Source of the DNA: Drosophila miranda
Taxonomy: Eukaryota; Arthropoda; Insecta; Diptera; Drosophilidae
Length of the DNA: 64,000 nt
Assembly: GCF_003369915.1 (NCBI RefSeq)
Contig: NW_022881654.1
Location: forward strand, 124,001-188,000
Direction: 5' to 3'
Shown: positions 32,608 to 42,329 of the stretch, in pieces
Layout: each line of letters begins with the position of its first letter
Position numbering within the stretch: position 1 is the first letter of the stretch
The notes under the pieces: generated by a model
What the model saw: only the letters and a program-made list of their open reading frames with translations
What the model was told of the DNA's origin: nothing
Database searches by the model: none
Program-made: the position numbers and the translations under genes

Positions 32608-32964
32608 TGGACGGTTTTCTAAGGGTTAAACTACAAAGAGAGTGAGAGCGCTCTAACTGCGATTGCCCACTCGGAGAACGGCGTCGTTTCATGCTAGGGC
32701 GGCGTAACCTCGTTTCCGATCACCATGAAGAGTCTTCGTTTGCGTTTCGACGAAATCACAACGACAATTAGCAGTTGCAGCCGGCCGCGCTTAAACCCGT
32801 ATTACATTGTACTCTATACGCGATTAAGATTAAAGTTTAAGTTGATTGAAGTCCAAATGAATAGATCTCGAATTGTCTATATCGTGTAGTACATTATTAA
32901 ACGCAAAGATTCCCCAGAGCATTTCTGCTCAACATTGAAATCTCGTATCGAGGATTTCACAACA
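32608..32964 (+). repeat. BEL left copy, 3' LTR
   Basis: 357 bp, preceded by CAGTATTGGGGGCGGCA, a purine-rich tract that would serve as the polypurine primer. It is followed by the AAAAG target duplication. Confidence 0.9.
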
Positions 32965-33441
32965 AAAAGAATAGCTAAATGAAATATATGTATAAAAGTC
33001 CTACAAATACTTGGCTATGCGCCATACAAATGATATACAAAACACGTCCGAAATGGACAAACTAACTTGCTTGCTGATTCCGTAATGTTACGAAAGCAAT
33101 GCGAGTGGGCTCTTCTCCCTCTCACTCACCGACCGTTCCCTTGTTTCAAGTTGTAATTTATTAATAACAGAATTTAAGTCCACTCATACCTTTTCTCCAG
33201 TTTATGGCTCCATCGGCGAAAGCGCTTTCCTCGATGAATACCTAAAGCTGCTGTGGCGGAAGAACACTTAAATGGGCACAAGGTTGTGGGAAATCATATT
33301 TGCAGATCGGCGAGAGTCACGAGAAGCCACTACCGGAATCAAATCTAACTCTCTCCTAATTAACTCCGCACAGAAATCATAATTAATTACACATTTACAA
33401 ACACGAATACAATTACTCCGTCAATCCGTTGCTTCCTCTTT

Positions 33442-34213
33442 TTATACCCGATACTCAAAATGAGTATTGGGGGATATTAGATTTGTGGTAAAAGTGGATG
33501 TGTGTAACGTCCAGAAGGAATCGTTTCCGACCCCATAAAGTATATATATTCTTGATCAGCATCAATAGCCGAGTCGATTGGGCCCTGTCTGTCTGTCTGT
33601 CTGTCCGTCTGTCCGTCTGTCCGTCCGTCTGTCCGTCCCCTTCAGCGCCTAGTGCTCAAAGACTATAAGAGCTAGAGCAACGATGTTTTGGACCCAGACT
33701 TCTGTGATATGTCACTGCTACAAAAATATTTCAAAATTTTGCTGGAGCAACCAAATTTGGTATCCACACTCCTAATATATCGGACCGAGACGAGTTTGTT
33801 TCAAAATTTCGCCACACCCCCTTCCGCCCCCGCAAAGGACGAAAATCTGGGGATATTCAAAAATCTCAGAGACTATTAAGGCTAGAGTAACAAAATTTGG
33901 TATCCGCACTTCTGTTAGATCTAACTATAAAACGTGTATCTCAAAATTTCGCCCCACCGCCTTCCGCCCACACAAAGGACGAAAATCTGTTGCATCCACA
34001 ATATTGCACATTCGAGAAAACTAAAAACGCAGAATCATAGATAATGACCATATCTATCAGATTGCTGAATCTGGATCAGATCGGATAATTTTTGTAGCCA
34101 AAAGCAAGAAATCAATTTGCAGTGGCTACGCAGCGCAGAGCCATACTGACTAAGTATCGGGTATTACTGTAGAGTTGCGGTGTCCGCAGCAACTCACAGC
34201 GTTCCCCCTCGTT
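33442..34213 (+). mobile_element. DINE-1/ISY copy in G 5' LTR (left), internally deleted
   Basis: Head TATACCCGATACTCAAAATG, (TCTG)n tract 33588-33639, hairpin tail and CCCCCTCGTT end are all present. Compared with the mirror copy (46121-47238) it lacks about 346 bases in two internal deletions, near 33742 and near 34136. Confidence 0.85.
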
Positions 34214-35115
34214 TTTTCTATTCTCTTTCTCCCGACTGTTATCTATGTTTCCTTTCCACCTCCTGAGCGAAAGGGAACAGCACAAATTCTTTTCCCCTGC
34301 TTCTGCAGGTGAAAGGTACGCGAAAGCAAAGAAAAGGCCAAACGGCCAATCTCCGACGGTGCTAGATCGACACTTTCTCTCCGCCGATCTGCTCGCGACC
34401 AAGGGACGGGCCCTCCTTATCTGCCGCGTCGCGCTCGACTACTAAAGTGCCGACGCCAACGCCTCGGGAAGCTAGCCGCTTGGGGGACCAAGCGCTCCTC
34501 AAATGTCTTCTCCCTCTGCTTCCACGCTCGCTTCTCCGATGGCTGAGCGCTTTCCTGACAATCCCAAAGGTTTAAACGCCACTTTGTTAGGCTTGCGGCT
34601 GCTGTTGTTTGCTGGCTGGCTTCCTTGGACGATCGAATCCGCACTGATTAACTCGATTTACTAAGCACCAAGACTACAAATGGGACAACTCTTTATTCTC
34701 CTTTAGCCCTTCTCTTCTCTTCCCGCAGCACTTACCCCAACTGGACTCAGCGCTATACGGCTTCTGACGACTGAATAGCCCACTCGCCTTCAACCAAGAA
34801 TCTCGCAGTCGAATCTTGGATTTAGATATTTAGATTCCCTAGAGTTTTTCTCTTCACTAAATTCTTGGTGTTTCCTTTTCGTCGGACCGATACGCAACCG
34901 ACTCAATGGACTTTCACGAGGGAATAGCCGATAGGGACGCCAACGTTCTGGCGGTAAATCGTCTAACAGGTCCCTGGATGCATTTTCAACAGAGATAGCC
35001 TGACGTTTTGACCTGTTACCGTCTTTTTGGTTTTCCCTTGACCTGTCGTTCGCCTGCCACTCTGAGCACTAGATGGCGCCACAAAAACTCAGCATTCCCT
35101 GCTACAAGCGCTACA

Positions 35116-35640
35116 CCCCGTAGATGTTGTGCCGCTGCTGGCGAGGCTGTGCCGCAATCTGCTGCTGGCGGCGATTGCGTCCTCCACTGCTGCGGTAGCC
35201 AAACTCCCTATCATCGTAGCCGCCGCCGACGCCCCGCCCCATGATGCGCAGCTCCGGATCGGAATGGGCATGCCCCATGGAGGGACCGAACCCGGAGTCA
35301 TTGCCCGATCGCTGTGTCATCTTCATGGATCGCCGGAGCGAGGGTGGCGGCTGGGAGCGGGCATACCGCTGTCCCCTCACCGACCGCTACCTGGAGCGGG
35401 CATTCCTCGGCCGCTTGGCCGTCCGCGTGCACACATAGCAGCAGATGCGCCAGTAGAGAAAACTATGAAAGAGAGAAGTGGTGTGGAGTGGAGTCATTAG
35501 CGGCGGAGTCACGCAGCTGTGGAAATGTCAGCGCGCAGAGGCTCACCGGAATGACGTGGCCATCACATCCCCAATGTTGGATAGGCATCAGCGGGATGCC
35601 GACGATGGCATAGAAATCGTTGTCACCTTGCCCAGTCGGA
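35116..35640 (-). pseudogene. K2P potassium channel fragment (last exons), outer left copy
   Basis: Minus strand. One exon piece (to donor GTGAGC at 35541-35546) reads FYAIVGIPL...NIGDVMATSF, the membrane segment after a second pore loop. The next exon (from 35462, acceptor TTTCATAG) reads YWRICCYVCTRTAKRP and a basic Ser/Arg-rich tail ending RHNIYGV. These features match a two-pore K+ channel C-terminal half. Lesions: about 11 bases lost after IVGIPLM, a missing T before FYAIV, and an in-frame TAG at 35387-35389. The terminal stop is supplied by the TGTAGC start of the G LTR, so the true 3' end has been cut off. The right-arm copy is identical in translation. Confidence 0.75.
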
Positions 35641-35794
35641 TTTTAAGGTCTTTTAAGGCTTTATTTAGCTGTCACAAAGTTGAAAAGAGTAAACGTGTAC
35701 ATTTCCAAGTGCTGGAAACAAAAGTTTCACACCATATTTTGGGTGGCATCATTTTTACGCGCTAAAAAGTGAATTTTGAGTTTTGTGCTGTAAA
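35641..35794 (+). promoter_or_regulatory. Klp61F 5' flank (outer left copy)
   Basis: The 150 bp between the divergent K2P exon and the Klp61F ATG is also present at 38041-38200 and in both right-arm copies, so the fragments were copied with their upstream sequence. The possible promoter function is inferred only from position; the 3' K2P part lies on the other strand. Confidence 0.4.
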
Positions 35795-36182
35795 ATGGAC
35801 ACATCGAACAACGTACGCCTGCAACTTCAGCAGCAGCAGGCACGCAAATCGAATCAAAACATTCAGGTCTATGTGCGCGTTAGGTGAGTGCCCCATCTAC
35901 GGGTAGTAGATCGCCCAATAAGTACGATTTCCATCCCTGCAGGCCGCTGAATGCACGCAAGCGATGCATACGCTCCGCAGAGGTTGTGGATGTGCTCAAC
36001 CCACGCGAGATCCTCACACGCCACACCCTCGACTCGAAGTTGACGAAGAAGTTTACGTTTGATCGGAGCTTCGGCCCCGAGTCCAAGCAATGCGATGTCT
36101 ATGCGGTGGTGGTGTCGCCCCTGATCGAAGAGGTGCTAAGCGGCTACAATTGCACGGTGTTCGCGTACGGACAGACGGGTAC
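35795..36182 (+). pseudogene. Klp61F: Klp61F 5' fragment, plus orientation (outer left copy)
   Basis: Exon 1 (35795-35883) encodes MDTSNNVRLQLQQQQARKSN and the first motor strand VYVRV. A short intron (GTGAGTG...CCTGCAG) follows, then exon 2 (from 35943) with RPLNARKRC, LTRHTLDSKLTKKFTFDRSF and NCTVFAYGQTGT. It breaks off inside the P-loop at 36182 and is fused to a piece of Klp61F 3' sequence in the opposite orientation. Kinesin-5 motors cross-link and slide spindle microtubules; this piece is too short to function. Confidence 0.85.
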
Positions 36183-38040
36183 TGAACAGAACAGAACAGA
36201 TATAAGGTTAAAACTGGCACAGGGAGAGCTTTTGGTCGTGGCTCACCCAATTCCTGGCTCAGATGCTGCTTGGAGATTGCTGCTCCAGATTGTCCTGCAT
36301 GCGATCCTTGAACTGATCGCAGGCACTGCGTATCTTTTCATCGGTGTCCCTTCGCCGTTCGATGGTGCCATGAAGCTGCTCCGTTTCATTGGTGGCCAAA
36401 TCTGCCACGGTCAGGATTTTGTGCGCCTGCGTCGTGAGCGTCTCCTCCGTTTTCATGTGCGAGGCCACCAGCTGTTTCTTCTCCTTGTAGTAGACTCCCC
36501 TTGGTGTCGGTTAGGTGCTGCTCCGTTTTCTTCAGCTCCTGGGTCTTCTCCACGAGACTCAGGCTCACCTCGTTGAAGGTCTTCTCCTTCGACTGCAGCT
36601 CATCTTTGAGGGCCTTCAGCAGCAACATCTTCTCGTTGAGCTCTCGATTCTGCGAGTCTATTTTCATGGTCATCTCCCCGTAGGTCTCCTCCGCCAGATA
36701 GATGCCATTCTTGTCTCGCGCTGCGAGGAGATCTCGCTTCAGTTTGTCAATCTCCTCGGTGTACTCCTTGAGGACCGTTTTTTGGTTAGCTTCTGATTGA
36801 CTTCTGGCTTATTCTGAATATTCTTCGCCCGATGCGCGTACTCCAGCGTGCTGAGTGTCTCGTCAATGTCCTTGTGCCCTGGCGAGGCATTGTGGCATTG
36901 ATCGAGGTCTTTGTCCGGCCGCCCAGCGACTCCTGCAGCAGGCGCGTCAGCTTCGATTCGCGGTACGGGACATGGGGGGCCCGATCCACCAGAGCGGTAA
37001 TCACACGGCCCAGCGTCAGGAGGCTCTGGTTGATTTTGACCGTCTCGCGCACGCGTATCCCCTTCTCGTTGCCCGCCTTGGAGACGTTCTCGCTGCCCGC
37101 CAGATCCACCAGATTGAGTTTTCCGATCTTCAGCATATCCTCGCCATCGATGCCGTTCTCACGAATGTGCACCACTATGGAGAAGACGGTGTGGCTGCGC
37201 GAGGACTGCGCGTTCATCAGGGTGGTCGCGGTCTTGCGTCGCTCCTTGCCCTTCTCCAGGAGCTTGTAGACATCGTCCTTGCTCTGGACAGTGATCTCCT
37301 CGAGGCCCTGGATGATCACCGAACACTTCTTTGTGCTGTCGTCGAAGATGCGTATCTTTGTGGAGTCATCGGTGGAGAGGAGGTCGCACAGCTCCTCGTT
37401 GTACAGCTCCAGGTAGGAGATGCGCATCGTAAACTCAACTTCCATCATGCGGAGTTCGTCGAAAAGGTGATGCCCACATCAGAGTCCTACAAAAGGGCCA
37501 AAGACAAAAGACAGGTAGAGCAGCAATTAACGTTTGAACCGCCTCCCTCGTCCGATTCTAGGAATTAGAAAACTGGTTCCCCTCTACTCACATCTTCCCA
37601 AGAGGACTTCAACTCCGCGGTCTCATTCCCCACCATCGTGTGCGGCTTGCCAGTACCCGTCTGTCCGTACGCGAACACCGTGCAATTGTAGCCGCTTAAC
37701 ACCTCTTCGATCAGGGGCGACACCACCACCGCATAGACATCGCATTGCTTGGACTCGGGGCCGAAGCTCCGATCAAACGTAAACTTCTTCGTCAACTTCG
37801 AGTCGAGGGTGTGGCGTGTGAGGATCTCGCGTGGATTGAGCACATCCACAACCTCTGCATAGCGTATGCATCGCTCGCGTGCATTTAGCGGCCTGCAGGG
37901 ATGGAAATCGTACTTATTGGGCGATCTACTACCCGTAGATGGGGCACTCACCTAACGCGCACATAGACCTGAATGTTTTGATTCGATTTGCGTGCCTGCT
38001 GCTGCTGAAGTTGCAGGCGTACGTTGTTCGATGTGTCCAT
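36183..38040 (-). pseudogene. Klp61F: Klp61F (kinesin-5), inner left copy, broken
   Basis: Exon 1 starts at 38040, exon 2 spans 37892-37592, exon 3 starts at 37486. Motor landmarks: P-loop GQTGTGKPHTM (the usual Thr after Lys is Pro here), [13 protein letters not shown] (switch I), [15 protein letters not shown] (switch II) and the neck/coiled-coil start [16 protein letters not shown]. Lesions: 19 nt deleted at the start of exon 3 (after DSDVGI), two extra bases after KTSINAT near 36890, and an internal loss with frame change in the stalk (KGSLLQGEE) near 36490; the 3' end stops near 36247. The roughly 55 bases encoding YLAEETYGEMTMKIDSQNR are kept here but lost in the right copy. Introns are present, so the copy came from DNA. 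Confidence 0.9.
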
Positions 38041-38200
38041 TTTACAGCACAAAACTCAAAATTCACTTTTTAGCGCGTAAAAATGATGCCACCTAAAATA
38101 TGGTGTGAAACTTTTGTTTCCAGCACTTGGAAATGTACACGATTACTCTTTTCAACTTTGTGACAGCTAAATAAAGCCTTAAAAGACCTTAAAATCCGAC

Positions 38201-38282
38201 TGGGGCAAGGTGACAACGATTTCTATGCCATCGTCAGCATCCCGCTGCTGCTCATCTGCCTGTCCAACATTGGGGATGTGAT
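38201..38282 (+). pseudogene. K2P channel exon fragment, inner left copy
   Basis: It reads (after one missing T) FYAIVSIPLLLICLSNIGDV, the same membrane segment as in the outer copy but without the 11-base loss. The match to the outer copies ends at GATGTGAT (38275-38282); beyond it the sequence of the palindrome centre begins. Confidence 0.7.
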
Positions 38283-38769
38283 TTCTTGATTTGTAAACTT
38301 GCTCAGGGCACTTAGTGTGACCCTGAAGTGTACTTTATTAATGTTCTTATTACTAGGTGCAACATATAACATTATTTATGGAAACATTACAATTTTTTTA
38401 ACATTTAGGTATTTTTTTTTTTACTTTACGGTAACATTGATAATAACAGACAGAAAAATACTAGACAGTTATCGATTATTGCTCTTGTAAACAAAAGTTA
38501 AGTTAAGTCTAAGTCTAAGCTAAGTCTTTTTTCTGACTTAGGCATAAAAATTTTGTGACGCCGCTCCTGGAACCCTCATCCGGTGCGAAACGGAGGCTTG
38601 GACGACAGGGAGACCTCCAAGCATCGGCAACGCAAGCGCGGCATCGTCTCGTCCCTCCCTTCCTGGCCGAATCCAGCCGATGCCACTCTAAGACGAACGG
38701 CGACGCATATGCTTCTTTCTGTGAATGATATGAAACTCCTGGCTGATTTTAATATTATTTTATTTTCAG

Positions 38770-39671
38770 GTTTATGTTTTGTAGGTTTGGCGATCAAGCG
38801 TCAGGAATCCAGTTAGGTAATTTGTGTTGTTATATATATTGGATTTTTAACCTTTGTTTTGACTGATTTTAATTATTTTCTATTTACAGGTTCGATTGGT
38901 CCATTGGGAGGTTTGCGTTGAGTTTGGTAAGTAAGTCTATATGTGCTTTTCCTTTGGTTAATTTTAGCTACATTTTATTTGAAGGCTAAATTAATTTATT
39001 TAGAGGTTTGTGTTGAATTTGGTAAGTCAGTTTATTTCTGTTTTGGCTGTTTTTGATTGTATTTTATTTGCAGGTTTTGATTGGTTTGTTTGGAAGGTAG
39101 CGTAGTAAGTGAATTAATTTGTGTTTTGACTGATTATTGAATGTATTCTATTTGCAGGTTCAATTGGTTTATTTGGAGGTTAGCGTTGTGTTTGGTAAGC
39201 GAGTCTATTTCTGTTTTGGCTGATTTTTATTGTATTCCATTTGCAGGTTTTGGTTGGTTTGTTTGGAAGCTAGCGTGGTAAGTAAATTAATTTGTGTTTT
39301 GACTGATTTTAATTGTATTTTATTTGCAGGTTCAATTGGTTTATTTGGAGGTTTGCGTTGTGTTTGGTAAGCGAGTCTATTTCTGTTTTGGCTGATTTTG
39401 ATTGTATTCCATTTGCAGGTTTTGATTGGTTTGTTTGGAAGCTAGCGTGGTAAGTAAATTAATTTGTGTTTTGACTGATTTCAATTGTATTTTATTTGCA
39501 GGTTCAATTGGTTTATTTGGAGGTGTGCGTTGAATTTGGTGAGCGAGTTTATTTCTGTTTTGGCTAATTTTGATTGTATTTTATTTGCAGGTTTTGATTG
39601 GTTTGCTTGGAGGTGATTTGGTAAGCGGTTTAAGTTATGTTTTGGCTGCTTTTAATAAGTTTTATTTGTAG
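38770..39671 (+). repeat. Tandem array of intron-like units (left)
   Basis: Ten short segments (38770-38816, 38890-38926, 38985-39021, 39074-39104, 39158-39194, 39247-39277, 39330-39366, 39419-39449, 39502-39538, 39591-39620) are separated by intervals that begin GTAAG/GTGAG and end TTTGCAG or TTTACAG/TTTGTAG; one degenerate interval ends GAAG. Most intervals are exactly 52 nt and contain a branch-point-like CTGAT or CTAAT about 25 nt from the 3' end. 'Exon' lengths alternate 37 and 31 nt, so the period is about 172 bp for a pair. Joined segments do not give an open frame (stops in all frames), so a protein product is unlikely. Confidence 0.85.
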
Positions 39672-40917
39672 GCTTATATTTTCTGGATTTGGTGATAATG
39701 TGTCCATTTTTGCTGTGCCATTGGACCAAGTCTTAACCATTCGGCTGGAAGACGCCTTCCTCTTCATCCCCTCTGTGGTCTGGCACTATAATTCTTTGTA
39801 TACCCAATGGTTGGCCCCTGATTCTTTCAAGTATTGTTTCCCTAGTGTATTTCCCCTTAGCATACATTTTTCGCAGAATCTGTACGTGTTTTAGCCTTTT
39901 CCAGTCTTTCCTGTTCTTCATTTTCTAACCTCAGCAGAGTAGGAAGTCCTTTCCTCAGGATTGGTACATACTTCTCTACTATAACTTTGCGCTCAGCTTC
40001 GGAATAGTATCGAGTCGGATCCAGATCTGGATTTGGTTGTTCCTGACGTTGTCCATTACTACGCGGGAGGATAAACTTCCGGAGTTGATTGTCATATCTG
40101 TGGCGGCTAGATTTCAATCTATTAGGGACATGGGGGTTGGTCAGCAGTCTGGCCACTTCGGAGTTTGAGTGATCCACGAGTGAGTTAGCCGCTAGCTTTC
40201 TCGTAAACCTCCTGTCGTTTCTTGTGTATCTTGTGGCCCTAACTGCCCTCCTCACTAGTCTTCTCTTTTTTGGTTTGTGATGTGCAAGGGAACAAAAGTT
40301 TGTCAAGGATAGTAATGGGTGTGGTGGAGGAAGGGCGGCACGGCACGGCACGGCACACGACAGACACCACAAAAGAACAGGGCAACACAGAAAAACGTCA
40401 ATGGCGACACGGCAAAGAACAACGAAAATGCGACACGAAACGGCACGAAACGGTTATAGCACGTCCGACGATCGCGACCTCTCGAGCGGGTGGACGAGAT
40501 GAGAGTGGCGGACGAGGTTCATGGTGGAACTCTCACATGTCCACCAACTCTCACACTCTCCCCCCCACTCGGGAGACCCGGTCGCCGATCGTCATTTACC
40601 GGTGCTCTCACCCCCGGTTCCACTTTCACTCACCCCAATACTGAGTGAGATGAAAGTAGTCCGAGGGCAGCAGCACCGATAAGTAGGCAATGGAGAATTG
40701 GAATGGCCGTTTGTTATAGTGGCTGTCTGTGTTGTCGTTGGTTAATGGCTAGTGTCTTATGTTCTTTGGCTCTGTGTATTGGCTGCTCTGTTGTTGGGGG
40801 ATGGGATGGAAAGGGAAGGGGGAAATTTGCCTGCTCCCGTATAACCACCCGGATACTTTCAACTTCCGGATGTTACGATCCGGGCGCGTGACGCTCCGAA
40901 GAGTCGACCGCATAGTT
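39473..40917. other. Unique spacer at the centre of the palindrome
   Basis: The only part between the arms without an inverted partner. It holds the last two units of the left mini-exon array (to 39671), a minus-strand open frame (39857-40372), a CGGCA/CGGCACGGCA run at 40336-40358 and a C-rich block near 40555-40570. No gene family is recognised. Confidence 0.8.
39857..40372 (-). CDS. Hypothetical 171-codon frame in the palindrome centre
   Basis: The frame is very basic at first (KPKKRRLVRRAVRATRYTRN), then RLKSSRHRYDNQLRKFILPR and an acidic/helical end (RKVIVEKYVPILRKG, RLENEEQERLEKAKTR). Similar helical coding continues past the stop in another frame (to about 39733: KYTRETILERIRGQPLG, DHRGDEEEGVF), suggesting a decayed longer protein. 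I do not recognise the family. It may be the internal gene of the foldback-like element or captured host sequence. Confidence 0.35.
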   Translation of the reverse strand: MWCLSCAVPCRAALPPPHPLLSLTNFCSLAHHKPKKRRLVRRAVRATRYTRNDRRFTRKLAANSLVDHSNSEVARLLTNPHVPNRLKSSRHRYDNQLRKFILPRSNGQRQEQPNPDLDPTRYYSEAERKVIVEKYVPILRKGLPTLLRLENEEQERLEKAKTRTDSAKNVC

Positions 40918-41620
40918 AAAACACAAATTAATTTACTTACCACGCTAGCTTCCAAACAAACCAATCAAAACCTGCAAATGGAATACAATCAAAATCAGCC
41001 AAAACAGAAATAGACTCGCTTACCAAACACAACGCAAACCTCCAAATAAACCAATTGAACCTGCAAATAAAATACAATTAAAATCAGTCAAAACACAAAT
41101 TAATTTACTTACCACGCTAGCTTCCAAACAAACCAACCAAAACCTGCAAATGGAATACAATCAAAATCAGCCAAAACAGAAATAGACTCGCTTACCAAAC
41201 ACAACGCAAACCTCCAAATAAACCAATTGAACCTGCAAATAGAATACATTCAATAATCAGTCAAAACACAAATTAATTCACTTACTACGCTACCTTTCAA
41301 ACAAACCAATCAAAACCTGCAAATAAAATACAATCAAAAACAGCCAAAACAGAAATAAACTGACTTACCAAATTCAACACAAACCTCTAAATAAATTAAT
41401 TTAGCCTTCAAATAAAATGTAGCTAAAATTAACCAAAGGAAAAGCACATATAGACTTACTTACCAAACTCAACGCAAACCTCCCAATGGACCAATCGAAC
41501 CTGTAAATAGAAAATAATTAAAATCAGTCAAAACAAAGGTTAAAAATCCAATATATATAACAACACAAATTACCTAACTGGATTCCTGACGCTTGATCGC
41601 CAAACCTACAAAACATAAAC
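40918..41620 (-). repeat. Tandem array of intron-like units (right)
   Basis: Inverted counterpart of 38770-39472, with the same GTAAG...TTTGCAG borders read on the minus strand. It has two fewer units than the left array, which continues into the spacer. Confidence 0.85.
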
Positions 41621-42107
41621 CTGAAAATAAAACAATATTAAAATCAGCCAGGAGTTTCATATCATTCACAGAAAGAAGCATATGCGTCGCCGTTCGTCTT
41701 AGAGTGGCATCGGCTGGATTCGGCCAGGAAGGGAGGGACGAGACGATGCCGCGCTTGCGTTGCCGATGCTTGGAGGTCTCCCTGTCGTCCAAGCCTCCGT
41801 TTCGCACCGGATGAGGGTTCCAGGAGCGGCGTCACAAAATTTTTATGCCTAAGTCAGAAAAAAGACTTAGCTTAGACTTAGACTTAACTTAACTTTTGTT
41901 TACAAGAGCAATAATCGATAACTGTCTAGTATTTTTCTGTCTGTTATTATCAATGTTACCGTAAAGTAAAAAAAAAATACCTAAATGTTAAAAAAATTGT
42001 AATGTTTCCATAAATAATGTTATATGTTGCACCTAGTAATAAGAACATTAATAAAGTACGCTTCAGGGTCACACTAAGTGCCCTGAGCAAGTTTACAAAT
42101 CAAGAAA

Positions 42108-42189
42108 TCACATCCCGAATGTTGGACAGGCAGATGAGCAGCAGCGGGATGCCGACGATGGCATAGAAATCGTTGTCACCTTGCCCCAG
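42108..42189 (-). pseudogene. K2P channel exon fragment, inner right copy
   Basis: Mirror of 38201-38282; differs by IVGIPL (left IVSIPL) and by a GGG-to-CGG change giving NIRDV. It shares the one-base loss ahead of FYAIV. Confidence 0.7.
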
Positions 42190-42329
42190 TCGGATTTTAA
42201 GGTCTTTTAAGGCTTTATTTAGCTGTCACAAAGTTGAAAAGAGTAATCGTGTACATTTCCAAGTGCTGGAAACAAAAGTGGCATCATTTTTACGCGCTAA
42301 AAAGTGAATTTTGAGTTTTGTGCTGTAAA

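Larger units (their letters stand above)
26106..32964 (+). mobile_element. BEL/Pao LTR retrotransposon, left copy, structurally complete
   Basis: 6859 bp: 5' LTR 26106-26469, 3' LTR 32608-32964, both TGGACGG...TTTCACAACA. It is flanked by a perfect 5-bp target duplication AAAAG (26101-26105 and 32965-32969), and the empty site CTTTTAATG is visible in the other G LTR near 61607. The two LTRs differ by a 7-nt indel (CCCATTA-type repeat near 26311) and a few substitutions, so the insertion is not brand new. It is opposite in orientation to its host element G. Confidence 0.95.
18397..35115 (-). mobile_element. Gypsy-like LTR retrotransposon G, left copy, carrying BEL and DINE-1 insertions
   Basis: The minus-strand order is 5' LTR (35115-25627, interrupted), PBS (25590-25573), leader, gag, pol, 3' LTR (20209-18397). 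LTRs open TGTAGC and close GTTACA. The internal part is 5.4 kb without an env frame: the integrase stop lies only 74 bases from the 3' LTR. RING-like gag, tRNA-Lys PBS and long LTRs suggest the Osvaldo/Ulysses branch of Ty3/gypsy, but I cannot confirm the lineage. The sequences flanking the two LTRs (TAATG and CCCCG) do not match, so the ends have been rearranged since insertion. Confidence 0.85.
25627..35115 (-). repeat. Element G left copy, 5' LTR split by BEL and DINE-1
   Basis: LTR pieces are 25627-26105, 32965-33441 and 34214-35115; together they match the uninterrupted LTR at 60231-62085. The BEL element sits at 26106-32964 with a 5-bp duplication, the DINE-1 at 33442-34213. Confidence 0.85.
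18397..39472. repeat. Left arm of a giant palindrome
   Basis: The whole 21.08 kb recurs in reverse complement at 40918-62085. Coordinate sums of paired landmarks run from 80,440-80,475 in the outer LTR, 80,680 across gag and BEL, 80,334 across the K2P/Klp61F fragments and 80,370-80,390 near the centre; the steps are explained by indels (about 240 nt lost in the right pol, about 346 nt lost in the left DINE). The outer end coincides exactly with an LTR terminus, the inner end with the mini-exon array. Confidence 0.95.
38283..42108. mobile_element. Foldback-like central element: about 1.19 kb inverted ends around a 1.45 kb unique loop
   Basis: The two ends (38283-39472 and 40918-42108) are inverted copies of each other. 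Each has an AT-rich outer part, a GC-richer block of about 230 bp and an inner tandem array of about 172-bp dimeric units. Long inverted termini built of tandem subrepeats are typical of Foldback and Galileo elements. I cannot separate the ends of such an element from the palindrome that surrounds it: no target duplication is definable because both flanks are the same K2P sequence inverted. Confidence 0.45.

Noticed and set aside
35129..35500. 123-codon plus-strand frame (and its mirror at 44834-45205)
   Set aside because: It is the antisense of the K2P C-terminal exon, whose sense strand has a clear membrane segment and splice sites.
36855..37568. 237-codon plus-strand frame over the Klp61F motor (mirror 42833-43555)
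   Set aside because: Antisense shadow of the motor exon, caused by its codon bias; it has no family resemblance.
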